Shown: piece by piece, positions 45,796 to 54,891 of the stretch | Position numbering within the stretch: the first letter of the stretch is position 1 | How the letters are laid out: every line of letters starts with the position of its first letter | Assembly: GCF_902859695.1 (NCBI RefSeq) | Contig: NZ_CADIJL010000005.1 | Location: 186,001 to 250,000 of the forward strand | DNA from: Achromobacter ruhlandii | Lineage (GTDB): Bacteria; Pseudomonadota; Gammaproteobacteria; Burkholderiales; Burkholderiaceae_B | Length of the DNA: 64,000 nt | Reading direction: 5' to 3' | Translations under genes and position numbers: made by a program | The notes under the pieces: generated by a model | Databases searched by the model: none | Seen by the model: only the letters and a program-made list of their open reading frames with translations | Told to the model about the DNA's origin: nothing

Positions 45796-48700
45796 CTACC
45801 TCTTCACCATCAGCGCGACGATTCGAATCATCGCGTCGCGACTGTCCGAACTGCTCGAATTGACCGTAATGACCGTGTTGCCGACGACGGCGTCGCCTAC
45901 CGCTACCGCGGTGAGGGGCAGGCTGGTGTATTCCAGCGGCATGGTGCCCTCTCCGCTGCCGCTCTGCCAGACAGTATGCGATCCGGCAGCTTCTTCCTTC
46001 AATGCGCCGTTCACATAAATGCGCAGATTGGAGGCCATCCCCGGGTAGCCTGAACGGTAGGCAATGATGACAACCGGCCCTACAACATTGCTATTGATGA
46101 CAACTGTTCCTTCACGCCTTCCCGACCAGGATGTGGGAATCGTCACCGCATTCCCGGCGATCGACAACGTATCCACCTGCGCTTCGTGAATATTGGCGCG
46201 CTTGATATACGCCTGGCCCACGTTGGCAAGTTGCGCGGCAATCGTATTGACATCGATACGCTGCGCACTCATCACCCCGGCATTGATCTTCTCCGCGCTC
46301 AAGCTCCGGATCATCGCATTTGTGATCTTCGCCGAACCGATCAAGGCTTCGTTGATGAACGTCTGCCCGTTCTCGATCACGAACGGCGTGGTCGTCGCGC
46401 CGTTGGCCACGTTCAGCAGCGCCAGCCGGTCGGCCTGGAAGTACACCGAGGTCTGCATCTGGCCATCCGGCTGGGAGTAGGCGCCCAGCGACATGCCCGC
46501 TGCGTAGATCTTGTTGTCCTTCGTGACCTGGGCCTTGATGCTCCAGGTGGCCTTGAGCTGGCCGTCGACGTCCACCAGCGCATTGCGCGTTTCCTGCACG
46601 CCGGCGGCCGCGCCGTTGGCGGTCGCCATCACCGTGTCGACGCGCGAGGACAACGCCCCATCGGCATCGGCCCGCTTGGTCTCCTCCGCCGTGATCGCTG
46701 CGCGGGTCTCGTCCAGGCCGGTGGTCAGGCCGTCGATGGTGCCGGTCAGTTCCTGGGCCAGTTCGTCGCGGCTGATCTTGCCGTTCAGGTATTCCAGGAT
46801 CTCGCTGGCTTCCCAACTGGACTCGCCCATCACGCCCTGGTCGCCCGGATACCAGGCGCCGATCTCGCCGTTCAGGGCAACGATTCGGCCCCAGAAGTAG
46901 AAGCGCTTGCCGGCCGCCAGCCCCATCAGGGTATGAGCGCTTTGCGGGAAGGCGAAGTCGCCCAGCTTGACGGCGCTGGCGCGGTCGTCGGACGCGCTGT
47001 ACCAGATCTCGGTGCGCTGGGCGGTGAAACGCCCTTCCGGAAAGGCCCAGCGCAGGTCGATGCCGAATACCAGCGGTTTGGCGGCCAGCAGCGCCAACGC
47101 CGGCGGCGGCGCGATGTCGCCTTCCAGCATTGTCTCGGTGGAGTTGACCCACACCGACGAGATGTCCGACACGTTGATCGCCCGCACCCGCGCCACGTAG
47201 GCGCCGGCGCGGATATCCGGCAATTCCAGCGTCAGCGCGCCGGTGCGACCCGCTTCGACCCAGTCGGAATTGTCGCGCCGCCACTGCACCTGGTACGCCA
47301 CGGCCGACGGCGCCGCGTCCCAGCTAATGACGCCGACGTGCCGCGCCAGGCCCTGGTCGATCACCGAGCGCGAGGCCAGGCGGATGTTCACAGGGGCCGG
47401 TTGCACCGACGGCGGCACGACGGTGATCGGCTTGGGATCGAGTCGCGTGCCGAAATCGACGTTGTCGAACTTGCCGGGTTCGTGCTGCACGGCAGCGATC
47501 TCGGCCACCAGGCCTTCCTTGCGCTTGACGCTCAACACGCGGAACGTCTGCGCCGACAGGGCTTCGGACTCCAGCGTCCACACGCACTCGGCCTGCGGCG
47601 CCTGCGAGAACGGCGTGGTGACCGTGATATGCAGCACCGTGCCGGGCAGGCCGACCAGGTCGGCGGTCAGCTCGGTCGAGTCCACCGTGAAGACGGTGTT
47701 GTCCACGGTCAGGCCGGTGCCCACCGCGGTCGCCACCACGCGGGTCTCCGACAGGCCGTTGGGCAGGTTGACGGTCAGCCGGTCGCCCGGCCGCACGCCG
47801 AGTTCGGCGTCAACCGTGACCTGCGTCGCCGAGCCTTCGCGGATGCGGCCGCCGATGCGGCGGCCCGCCAGATGCTGGTCGGCCACGCGAATGACGCTGC
47901 CCGGCCGCACACGGCAGGCGTCCAGGCCCACCGAGAACGTGACCGAGCGCGTCTCCAGGTTGGAGGTCAGCAGCATCCACTTGCCGATCCGGTGCGCCTG
48001 GCCGCGCGAGGTGCAGCCGAACCCGGTCACTTCCACCTGCTGAATGCCGTAACGCGCAATGCCCTCGCGGTTCTCGACATACTCGACCTTCTGGCGGCCC
48101 ATCTCGGACATGTCGTTCCAGGACACCAGCGCCACCGTATAGCGCGTGGTCAGCGCCGAGCCGACGTAGTTGAAGCGCCCATCGACCACGTTGGCCGACG
48201 AGAAGGTGTAGACCGGATCGCCCGGCATGTCGGCCGAGGCGAACACGGCGGCGTTTGCCCAATAGGCCATGCCGCGAAAGATCGAGGCGAAGTCCTGCAC
48301 TACCCGGTAGGCATCGGCCGCTTGTTGCAGGTAGACGTTGCAGGTAAAGCGTGGCTCCTTGCCGCCGAAGCCGTCATCGACCATCTCGTCGCAGTAGCGG
48401 CCTATCTGGTACAGGCCCCACTTGTCGAGCCAGCCCGCCGGCACGCGCGTGCCCAGGCCGTAGCGGTCGTTGCTGATGAGGTCGTAGAACACCCACGCCG
48501 GGTTGTTGGTCCAGGCCAGTTTGAAGGTGCCGTCCCACACGCCGTCATAGCGGCGCAGGTCCGGGTGATAGTTGGACGGCACCCGGATGATACGGCCGCG
48601 CACGTGATACGCGCGGGTGGGAATGCTCTGGAACTGCGACGCGTCGATCTTGATGCCCACCAGCGCCGACATCGGATAGCGCAGCTTGGCGTCGACGATC

Positions 48701-49428
48701 TCGGTGACCGTGTCCACCACGGTGCGGTCCGAGATGGTGTTGCTGTTGGCGTTGGGCGTCACGCGGCGCACGCGCACGGTCCAGCCCTGGCGCGCGCGCG
48801 GCAGCTCGATGCGATGCGAGCGCGTATAGCGCTGGGTGGTCTTGCCGTCGAACGCGGTCGACAGCACCGTCTGGTAGCCGGCGCCGTCGGTGTTCAGCTC
48901 GATCACGTATTCGACGCGGTAGCCGTTGATGTCGCCGTTCTTGGTATCCGCGCGGCTCAGGCCTTCGACCGCCAGCGTGACGCGCACGGCCGAGGCCTGC
49001 AGGTTGGTGAACAGACGCGTCCACGGCTGGCTCGACTTGAGCTCGGCGTTGATGCCGATGGTGTTTTCCGACGCGGGAAAGCCGGGCAGCGGCTCCTGCA
49101 ACTGCGTGCCGGTACGAAAGTCGATCGACGCGCCGGTGAAGTTCAGCGAGCCGTCCTCGTTGGCCACGGGCGTGCCGTTCAGGTAGACATCGCGCAGCGC
49201 GTTGTCCATGCCGTGCACGGGGCCGTAGATCTCGCCTTCGCCCAGCAGGTCGATGACGCGCGCGTAGGCGGTGCTGTGCAGGCTGTCGGGCGATTCCACC
49301 GGCGTGCGGCCGCCGCCGCCGCCCTTGCCCTTGTGGCCGACAAGGCCCCGGCCCTCGGCCAGCGGCTTGCCGCCAAAAGAAAAGGCGCCCGCCGGCGCCC
49401 TGTTCCTGATGCGATGTCGTTGTTTCAT
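45796..49428 (-). CDS. Phage host specificity protein J (central tail fibre)
   Basis: A 1210-residue lambda gpJ-like protein. It has an N-terminal hub (VIDLLGEGEIYGPVHGMDNA), the middle domain (AWTNNPAWVFYDLISNDRYG, with QIGRYCDEMVDDGFGGKEPRF), two fibronectin-like parts (about 560-760), and a C-terminal fibre. The fibre contains DUF1983-type repeats (LDETRAAITAEETKRADADG, TWSIKAQVTKDNKIYAAGM) and a distal receptor-binding end. The ATG at 49428 overlaps the gpI stop (ATGA). It should determine which cell is bound. Confidence 0.95.
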   Translation of the reverse strand: MKQRHRIRNRAPAGAFSFGGKPLAEGRGLVGHKGKGGGGGRTPVESPDSLHSTAYARVIDLLGEGEIYGPVHGMDNALRDVYLNGTPVANEDGSLNFTGASIDFRTGTQLQEPLPGFPASENTIGINAELKSSQPWTRLFTNLQASAVRVTLAVEGLSRADTKNGDINGYRVEYVIELNTDGAGYQTVLSTAFDGKTTQRYTRSHRIELPRARQGWTVRVRRVTPNANSNTISDRTVVDTVTEIVDAKLRYPMSALVGIKIDASQFQSIPTRAYHVRGRIIRVPSNYHPDLRRYDGVWDGTFKLAWTNNPAWVFYDLISNDRYGLGTRVPAGWLDKWGLYQIGRYCDEMVDDGFGGKEPRFTCNVYLQQAADAYRVVQDFASIFRGMAYWANAAVFASADMPGDPVYTFSSANVVDGRFNYVGSALTTRYTVALVSWNDMSEMGRQKVEYVENREGIARYGIQQVEVTGFGCTSRGQAHRIGKWMLLTSNLETRSVTFSVGLDACRVRPGSVIRVADQHLAGRRIGGRIREGSATQVTVDAELGVRPGDRLTVNLPNGLSETRVVATAVGTGLTVDNTVFTVDSTELTADLVGLPGTVLHITVTTPFSQAPQAECVWTLESEALSAQTFRVLSVKRKEGLVAEIAAVQHEPGKFDNVDFGTRLDPKPITVVPPSVQPAPVNIRLASRSVIDQGLARHVGVISWDAAPSAVAYQVQWRRDNSDWVEAGRTGALTLELPDIRAGAYVARVRAINVSDISSVWVNSTETMLEGDIAPPPALALLAAKPLVFGIDLRWAFPEGRFTAQRTEIWYSASDDRASAVKLGDFAFPQSAHTLMGLAAGKRFYFWGRIVALNGEIGAWYPGDQGVMGESSWEASEILEYLNGKISRDELAQELTGTIDGLTTGLDETRAAITAEETKRADADGALSSRVDTVMATANGAAAGVQETRNALVDVDGQLKATWSIKAQVTKDNKIYAAGMSLGAYSQPDGQMQTSVYFQADRLALLNVANGATTTPFVIENGQTFINEALIGSAKITNAMIRSLSAEKINAGVMSAQRIDVNTIAAQLANVGQAYIKRANIHEAQVDTLSIAGNAVTIPTSWSGRREGTVVINSNVVGPVVIIAYRSGYPGMASNLRIYVNGALKEEAAGSHTVWQSGSGEGTMPLEYTSLPLTAVAVGDAVVGNTVITVNSSSSDSRDAMIRIVALMVKR

Positions 49429-50030
49429 ACCTGGTCTTCCGAATAGATGCCCGCGGAGATCGTGGCGCTGCCGACGAACATTTCCCCGTACAACAGCGGC
49501 ACGGGATTGCCCTGTGCCGTCGTGTTGACGGGCCCGTTGAAGTTGTAGGAAGCGCCGTTCTCCGGCCGATCCCTGGCGCTGAGCAGCCGCTGCTGCGGCG
49601 ACAGCAGTTGCGCGACGCCGCCCAGCATCATCGACAGGCCCAGCGTGGCCGTGGCCTGAATCATGCCCCCCGCCGTGAACGCCGCCGTCAGGCCGCCGCT
49701 GTAGAACGCCGCCGCGGCGATCAACGCCGCCCCCAGCACCGTCTGGAACAGGCCGCCGTTCTTGGCGCCCGCCAGCACCGGCGCGATGCGGATGGCATCC
49801 GCGCCCACTGGATGCCCCAATTCGTCTTCCGACAGATTGCGGCGGCCGGCAAAGCAGGCAAAGCGCACGCCCCGTTGCTCGCTGTTCGCGAGCGCACGTT
49901 CGAAGCCCGGCAACAGCGCACACAGCGCCCGCACCGCCTCGGCCGGGCTGGCCACGGCCAGACGGTGCTCGCGGCCGAAGCGCGCGCCCAGCCAGCCGTA
50001 GAGTCGCACCACTCGTGTCCTGTCGTTCAT
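49425..50030 (-). CDS. Phage tail assembly protein I, first copy
   Basis: A 201-residue lambda gpI-like protein in the normal place between K and J. It begins MNDRTRVVRLYGWLGARFG, has a glycine/alanine-rich hydrophobic middle and ends with the block shared with the second copy (to GIYSEDQV). Both neighbours overlap by ATGA. Confidence 0.9.
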   Translation of the reverse strand: MNDRTRVVRLYGWLGARFGREHRLAVASPAEAVRALCALLPGFERALANSEQRGVRFACFAGRRNLSEDELGHPVGADAIRIAPVLAGAKNGGLFQTVLGAALIAAAAFYSGGLTAAFTAGGMIQATATLGLSMMLGGVAQLLSPQQRLLSARDRPENGASYNFNGPVNTTAQGNPVPLLYGEMFVGSATISAGIYSEDQV

Positions 50031-50806
50031 GTCTTTTCTCCATGGCGCAGCACCACCCGGGTGGCTTCACGCCAGAATCCACCGTACACGACTCGCTCGG
50101 AGTCGCGCCCATACAGGTGATGCAGCATCGCGTCGGGCAGCGGAAACAGGTCCGGCGCTTCGCTCAACGGCTGCGCGCCGAGGAAGACGCCGGCATGGTT
50201 GGCGCGGTCCGAACGCACCTGCATCACCACCACGTCGCCCGGCGCCAGCGCTTCATGCGGCTGCAGCGGGCGAAAGCCCGCCTCGGCGTAGTGATCCATG
50301 TACAGATCGCCGACGCGGCCAGGTTCCCACCAGCCATCCTCGCGCGGGAAGTCCGGCAGGGTGATGCCGCGTTCGCGCGCATACCAGTCGCGCACCAGCG
50401 AATAGCAATCGAGCACGCCGTGGGCGAACTGGCGCCCCAGCAGCGGCGCCTGGAAGCCCTCCGGCGTGAAGCCGCGGATCTCGCCGGCCTTGACCTTGCC
50501 GTCCAGATCCTTGGCCACGGCAACGATGTACCAGGGCAGGCCGGAGGCCTCGCAGGCCACCCGGTCGGCTTCGCTGGGCAGCGCCGCCGCATCCGGGTGC
50601 GAGTGCACCACGGCCGTGATCCGGCCGCTTTCCTCGGCCGCCGCGTAATCCTGCGCCGACATGACGAAGTGCTCTTCGCTGGCGGCGGTATTGCGGCACG
50701 GCACATACCATTCGCGTCGGCCGGCCTTGACCACCAGCCCGCAGCATTCCTGCGGATACGTCGCCACGCCATGATCGCGGATGGCCTGCATCGTGCGTTT
50801 GAGCAT
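50027..50806 (-). CDS. Phage tail tip protein K (JAMM plus NlpC/P60 peptidase)
   Basis: A 259-residue protein with an N-terminal Mov34/JAB metalloprotease-like domain (YPQECCGLVV, then VVHSHPDAAALPSEAD) and a C-terminal NlpC/P60 domain with the catalytic cysteine (GVLDCYSLVRDWY) and histidine (RANHAGVFLG). Such a pair is typical of lambda gpK, which probably helps the tail tip act on the cell wall. The ATG at 50806 (MLKRTMQAI) lies 3 bases after the L stop. Confidence 0.93.
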   Translation of the reverse strand: MLKRTMQAIRDHGVATYPQECCGLVVKAGRREWYVPCRNTAASEEHFVMSAQDYAAAEESGRITAVVHSHPDAAALPSEADRVACEASGLPWYIVAVAKDLDGKVKAGEIRGFTPEGFQAPLLGRQFAHGVLDCYSLVRDWYARERGITLPDFPREDGWWEPGRVGDLYMDHYAEAGFRPLQPHEALAPGDVVVMQVRSDRANHAGVFLGAQPLSEAPDLFPLPDAMLHHLYGRDSERVVYGGFWREATRVVLRHGEKT

Positions 50807-50808
50807 GA

Positions 50809-51537
50809 CTATCCCCTGACCAGGTCGGCGGACGGGAAGCCGCCGAAGTTGATGATTTCGTATTCGCCGAAGCGCTTCTTGCAGTCGGACATCAGGCCCG
50901 AACAGCGGTCCAAGGTCGGATCGCTGACCGGCTTGCCATCGATGTCGAACATGCGGCTGCCGGTGTAGCCGCAATAGGGGCCGCGATAACCGCCCTTGCG
51001 CAGCCACGCGCACACGCCGGCGATGATCGGACGATCGGGCAATTTCTGGCCATTGAAATCCAGCGCGCTGGACAGCGAGAATTCCACGACCTGCGCCGTT
51101 TCGACGGTTTTCTGTTGCACGATCCAGACCTCGGGCGGCAATTCCTCCTGGGGGTCGGCCGTCGGGTTCCCCTCGGGAAAGTTAGCGGCGTCCAGGTATT
51201 TGCCCAACGTGCGGTGAACCACCAAGCGCGCGCCGACCAGGTCGTCAAGATGGATGCACAAAGCGGAGATCACGCCAACAACAGGCTTGCCTTTTTCATC
51301 CTGCCCGATATTGCCCACCGACAGCGTCGGCGAGGGCTGCTGCCCTTCTCCCACCTGTTCAAATCCTTCGGCCCGGATCGCCCAAGGGTCGTATTGCCGC
51401 CCTTGCCACCAGACAGGCCCCACCTGCGTGTAGCCGTGAAAGCGCAGGACCTGCCCGCCGATCTCGGTAGCGTCCAGCTCGAACAGCTCGACCAACGCGC
51501 CCACTTCAAGTTTTTGTACGTCTGCGTAAATGCCCAT
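50809..51537 (-). CDS. Phage minor tail protein L
   Basis: A 242-residue lambda gpL-like protein. Four conserved cysteines (VCAWL, YCGYTG, RCSGL, SDCKK) match those that hold the iron-sulfur cluster in gpL. The N-terminus is MGIYADVQKLEVG. The 184 bases before it, up to gene M, hold no gene that I can support. Confidence 0.92.
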   Translation of the reverse strand: MGIYADVQKLEVGALVELFELDATEIGGQVLRFHGYTQVGPVWWQGRQYDPWAIRAEGFEQVGEGQQPSPTLSVGNIGQDEKGKPVVGVISALCIHLDDLVGARLVVHRTLGKYLDAANFPEGNPTADPQEELPPEVWIVQQKTVETAQVVEFSLSSALDFNGQKLPDRPIIAGVCAWLRKGGYRGPYCGYTGSRMFDIDGKPVSDPTLDRCSGLMSDCKKRFGEYEIINFGGFPSADLVRG

Positions 51538-51721
51538 TTCTATTCCTCCGCGGCCTGCCGCGACGGTTGCCCGGATATGCCAGGCCTGCCCCCTGGCGCT
51601 CGACCTGGCCAGCCCATGCTTCGATACGACGGCTCATTTCCCGCATGCCGCACACGATGCGCGGCACCCGCCGGGAGCTGTCGACACCCCGCGGCTTCGC
51701 GCACGGCGCGCCGCCATGGCG

Positions 51722-52066
51722 TCAAGGCCTGAAGACTTGTTGGAAAGTGACGGCCAGCGAGTACATCTCGCCGCCCATTGCGGTCAGGTCGTAATCCGTC
51801 GCGGTGTAGTAGCCTGGCTCGCCCAGCGGCGGCCGCCATTGGAAGCCCCGGTACCCCTGATGTCGATCCAGAAACGCCACGATCGGCTCGATCTGCCCGG
51901 CCGCACCCGAGAACTGCAAGGGCCATGAAGCCACTTTGTTGTTGATGCCATCGGCTGCGACCTGGCTGTAGCCATCGCCGAACTGCGCGCTCAACACGCG
52001 GAATTTGGTCCGGCCTTGCGGATTGATGCGCGGCGACCAGGTGAAGGTTTCGACTGCCATGCTCAT
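51722..52066 (-). CDS. Phage minor tail protein M
   Basis: A 114-residue lambda gpM-like protein (VETFTWSPRINPQGRTKFRV, QFGDGYSQVAADGINNK, a family hallmark) at the tail tip. It starts inside the stop of the tape-measure gene (ATGA). Confidence 0.93.
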   Translation of the reverse strand: MSMAVETFTWSPRINPQGRTKFRVLSAQFGDGYSQVAADGINNKVASWPLQFSGAAGQIEPIVAFLDRHQGYRGFQWRPPLGEPGYYTATDYDLTAMGGEMYSLAVTFQQVFRP

Positions 52067-53346
52067 GCCCCTGCTAAACGGTTGTTGTTGGCTTGCCAGG
52101 CCAGGCCGCCCTGGCGATACGATTGCGTCATGCGGCGGTCGACCAGCTGCGTGACGTATTCGCCGATCTGCTGGCCGAACTGCTGCCAGCCGCCCTCGCC
52201 CGATTCGCTCGAGGAACTGACCTTGCCGTCCTGCACGTAGACATTCACGGCCACGCCACCCGCGACCGGGTGGGTGTCGCCGCCCACATTCGGGAAGGCC
52301 GCGCGGATGCCGAGGGAGCCGTCGGCGCCGCGATGCAACGGCATGATGGCCTCGGGGCCGGCTTCGCCCATCACGCCCATGGGGAAGGCGACGGGGCTGG
52401 CGGTCATGCCGTTGGTGAAGGCGCCGCCTTTGGCGAACTGGACGGGAAACGCCTGGGCCACCGACGGCACGATGGCGCTGGCGGTACTTGCGCCACCCGA
52501 ACCGAACAGCCCAGCAATGAAGCCGCCCGCCTGGCCGATCCAGCCCCCCAGGCCGCCCGAACCCGACATGAATTCCTTGCCCAGCAGCGTCTCCATCAGC
52601 TTGGCGGACGCTGCCGACGTCACCATCTTCGCCACGTTGTCCAGGAACGACAGCCCCATCTTGTCGAATTTCTCGGAGACGAAGTCATACATCTTGGTGC
52701 CCAGGATGTCCTGGATCTTGCTCGCGCTGCCGCGCGCGGATTCCACCAGTTTGTCGCTCACGCCCGCCATGAAGTCGCCGTCTTTCTCGACGACTCCGAG
52801 ACTGCGTCTTTCCTTGTCGTACTTGTCCTGGCTCAGCCTGCCGTCACCCAACGCCTGATCGAGCGCCGCCTGCTTCTGGCGTTTCTCCTCATTGGCTGCC
52901 GCGTTGGGATTCACGAGGCTCTGGATATACGCGCTCATCTTCACGTCGTTGCGCTGCTTGTCCAGATCCAACGCGCCAACCATCAGGCTGATCTTGTCAC
53001 CGATGCTCTCGCCCGAGAACCTGCCGATGCTGGCCTCGACCTCCATCTTCCCGACTTCGGTATCCACGCCCAGCATCGCGCCGGCCTTCTTCATTTCCGC
53101 CAGCGCCTGCTCGACCGCCTCGGACCGGATCGCCTGGGCATGCTTGTTCAGCGCGTCCGTCGACTTTTTCTTGCCGTCGGTGCCCTTGTTGGTGGCGTCG
53201 TTGCTTTTCCGGCACTCGGTCGCGGCCCTCGCAACGGCGCTCTCCCATGCCCGCCGGGCCGCCGCGTTGCGATTGAGCTCGACGGTGTTCTGTCTGAGCG
53301 CCCTGTTTTCCGCCTCGATGTTCGCGGCGTTGTTGTTGTCTGCCAT
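52063..53346 (-). CDS. Tail tape measure protein, short form
   Basis: A 427-residue protein with a Lys/Asn-rich helical N-terminal half, a hydrophobic patch (GWIGQAGGFIAGLFGSGG) and the C-terminal hallmark of tape-measure proteins (FAKGGAFTNGMTASPVAF, MGEAGPEAIMPL). The ATG at 53346 (MADNNNAAN) is preferred. Lambda gpH has about 850 residues. If tail length follows the usual rule, the tail would be about half as long; an internal deletion is the other explanation. Confidence 0.88.
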   Translation of the reverse strand: MADNNNAANIEAENRALRQNTVELNRNAAARRAWESAVARAATECRKSNDATNKGTDGKKKSTDALNKHAQAIRSEAVEQALAEMKKAGAMLGVDTEVGKMEVEASIGRFSGESIGDKISLMVGALDLDKQRNDVKMSAYIQSLVNPNAAANEEKRQKQAALDQALGDGRLSQDKYDKERRSLGVVEKDGDFMAGVSDKLVESARGSASKIQDILGTKMYDFVSEKFDKMGLSFLDNVAKMVTSAASAKLMETLLGKEFMSGSGGLGGWIGQAGGFIAGLFGSGGASTASAIVPSVAQAFPVQFAKGGAFTNGMTASPVAFPMGVMGEAGPEAIMPLHRGADGSLGIRAAFPNVGGDTHPVAGGVAVNVYVQDGKVSSSSESGEGGWQQFGQQIGEYVTQLVDRRMTQSYRQGGLAWQANNNRLAGA

Positions 53347-53403
53347 GGTCCTATACCTCACATAGATCCGCCTCCGGCCCGCTTGCGCGGGCTGGACACG
53401 TCG

Positions 53404-54167
53404 TCAAGACCCCTTCCTGACCTTCGACATCAGGAACGCCTTCAACGCGTCCGCCCCCGCTTCAGCGGGAGGTTCCTCGTCTTGCGCGCCCCAGCGCACC
53501 AGCATGTCGGTGGCGCGCACCTTGGCGCCGGCCGCCTGCGCCACCGTGGCGGCCAGGCTGGCCGTGAGCACGTCGGCCCGGTCGTCTCCCAGCGGAGACG
53601 TGCGGTCCCACTCGCGCCATAGCGACACTTCATGGGTGTCGATGGTGTCCATCAACTCGCCCAGCGTGCGCCCCAGTCGAAGGGCCAGGACCATCAGGAA
53701 ACGGAGGTCTGGCGTTTCCTGGAGGGCTTTTTTGCGCGCGCCTGCGCTCCCTCCCCGAGGTTGCCCAGCTCGATCGCCTTGGCCACCAGCGTGGCGTGCG
53801 CCGGGCCGTAGGCCGCGGCCACGACGTCGACGTCTTCGTCGTCGAAGACACGGCGCGGCCCCTGTTCGGTCTGCTCGAACAGCGTGCGCACCAGCAGACT
53901 GGCCGAGGCGCGGGTGTAGTCCACGCCCGGCGCGTCCAGCTTGGCGCGCACCACCTCGTTGTCCTCGCCCGGCAGCACGCCCGCCGCCGCCCAGATCGCG
54001 CGGATGTGGAACAGGTGATCGCCGGCGCTGGGCGCGCGCACGATGACGCGCGCATCCTGCCATTGCGGCACGGTCAGGGTTTCGTGGGCGAAGCCGGCCA
54101 GCGGATCGACCGCCAGGCCGCGCAGGCCAGCCGCGCGCGCGGAGGATTTGATCGACGTGTCCGTCAT
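53404..54167 (-). CDS. Tail assembly chaperone fusion GT made by -1 frameshift
   Basis: Translation begins at the G start (54167) and shifts back one base at 53733-53727. It then continues through KKALQETPDLRFLMVLALRL to the stop at 53404, giving 254 residues instead of 157. In lambda, G and GT are needed in a fixed ratio for tail assembly. The T part has no start codon of its own that would make a separate gene. Confidence 0.85.
53694..54167 (-). CDS. Tail assembly chaperone G
   Basis: A 157-residue protein (MTDTSIKSSARAAGLRG) ending KKPSRKRQTSVS. It starts 5 bases after the V stop. It is the unshifted product of the G/GT pair and belongs to the lambda gpG-like chaperones. Confidence 0.85.
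   Translation of the reverse strand: MTDTSIKSSARAAGLRGLAVDPLAGFAHETLTVPQWQDARVIVRAPSAGDHLFHIRAIWAAAGVLPGEDNEVVRAKLDAPGVDYTRASASLLVRTLFEQTEQGPRRVFDDEDVDVVAAAYGPAHATLVAKAIELGNLGEGAQARAKKPSRKRQTSVS
53727..53733 (-). promoter_or_regulatory. Programmed -1 frameshift slippery site
   Basis: In the G frame the codons GCA AAA AAG contain the heptamer A-AAA-AAG, the most efficient bacterial -1 site. Re-pairing gives AAA AAA followed by GCC CTC CAG, which opens the T frame exactly. Confidence 0.85.
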
Positions 54168-54172
54168 GGCGT

Positions 54173-54640
54173 TCAGCCCCCGTTGGCGGGCGCGTCGGTC
54201 AGCTTGACGGCGCCGGTGACGCGCACGTTGAACGTGGCGGACACGACGTTGTCCAGCTGGCCTTGCCACTGGTATTGCGTCACCAGGCCGAGGAATTCGA
54301 ACTTGGCGCCGTCGGCGAAGGTCACGCGGAAGGCGCGGGTCTTCTTGTCGCTGCGCGCGGCCACCAGCGCCTTCTGGGCGGGATCGCCAGCCTTCCAGTT
54401 GCCGGCCATGCTGAAGGTGCCGCTGTCGTCCAGGCCCAGGGCGTATTCCTTGGCGGTGGACTTGAGCACGGTGACGTCGATCTCGGTGGTCTGGCCGCCC
54501 TGGAAGTTCGGGTCCTTGATGGTGATGGCCAGATCGGCATACGTCAGGCCGGCGGCGCCCAGGTCTTCGGTGGCCGTGGTCGACACTTCCAGTTGCGTGC
54601 CCTGGGTTTGAACGAATTGCGAAACGGTAGTACCTGCCAT
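54173..54640 (-). CDS. Phage major tail tube protein V
   Basis: A 155-residue tail tube protein (MAGTTVSQFVQTQGTQLEVS, DLGAAGLTYADLAITIKDPN). It lacks the C-terminal Ig-like domain of lambda gpV. GGAG lies six bases upstream of the ATG at 54640. It is the first structural gene after the tandem terminators. Confidence 0.9.
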   Translation of the reverse strand: MAGTTVSQFVQTQGTQLEVSTTATEDLGAAGLTYADLAITIKDPNFQGGQTTEIDVTVLKSTAKEYALGLDDSGTFSMAGNWKAGDPAQKALVAARSDKKTRAFRVTFADGAKFEFLGLVTQYQWQGQLDNVVSATFNVRVTGAVKLTDAPANGG

Positions 54641-54653
54641 TGCAGACTCCAAT

Positions 54654-54676
54654 AAAAAAGCCCGCCAGTGGCGGGC
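54654..54676 (-). terminator. Tandem terminator 3, in the V leader
   Basis: Stem GCCCGCC/GGCGGGC with loop of 3, then TTTTTT, ending 13 bases before the V start codon on the coding strand. Confidence 0.85.
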
Positions 54677-54711
54677 AGCGGTGACCGCCACGGCAAACCG
54701 GAGCAGCCACG

Positions 54712-54740
54712 AAAAAGCCCCGCGGCGAATGCCGCGGGGC
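54712..54740 (-). terminator. Tandem terminator 2
   Basis: A 10-bp perfect stem (GCCCCGCGGC and GCCGCGGGGC, loop of 4) followed by TTTTTC on the minus strand. Confidence 0.9.
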
Positions 54741-54818
54741 TGGATCGGTGTAGCGGAAAAATGGGAAGCAAGCCGCGCGGCCTGCGCACAGCGCGGCATC
54801 GGTTCAGACGGCTCTCAT

Positions 54819-54854
54819 AAAAAAACCCGCGGGTGCAAGTGCAATCCCAGCGGG
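54819..54854 (-). terminator. Tandem terminator 1
   Basis: CCCGCTGGG pairs with CCCGCGGG (one bulged base) around a 12-base loop, followed by seven T on the minus strand. It lies 38 bases after the stop of the upstream gene. Confidence 0.75.
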
Positions 54855-54891
54855 CCGATTTGGTGCGGGCGCAACTTGCCCGACGACTCAA

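Noticed and set aside
46186-49446. Open frame of 1086 codons opposite the J gene
   Set aside because: It has Arg/His/Gln-rich shadow composition, no family motif, and lies fully antisense to a clear gpJ gene.
51540-51926. 128-codon frame between tail genes L and M
   Set aside because: It overlaps gene M in another frame; the non-overlapping part has no motif and no ribosome site.
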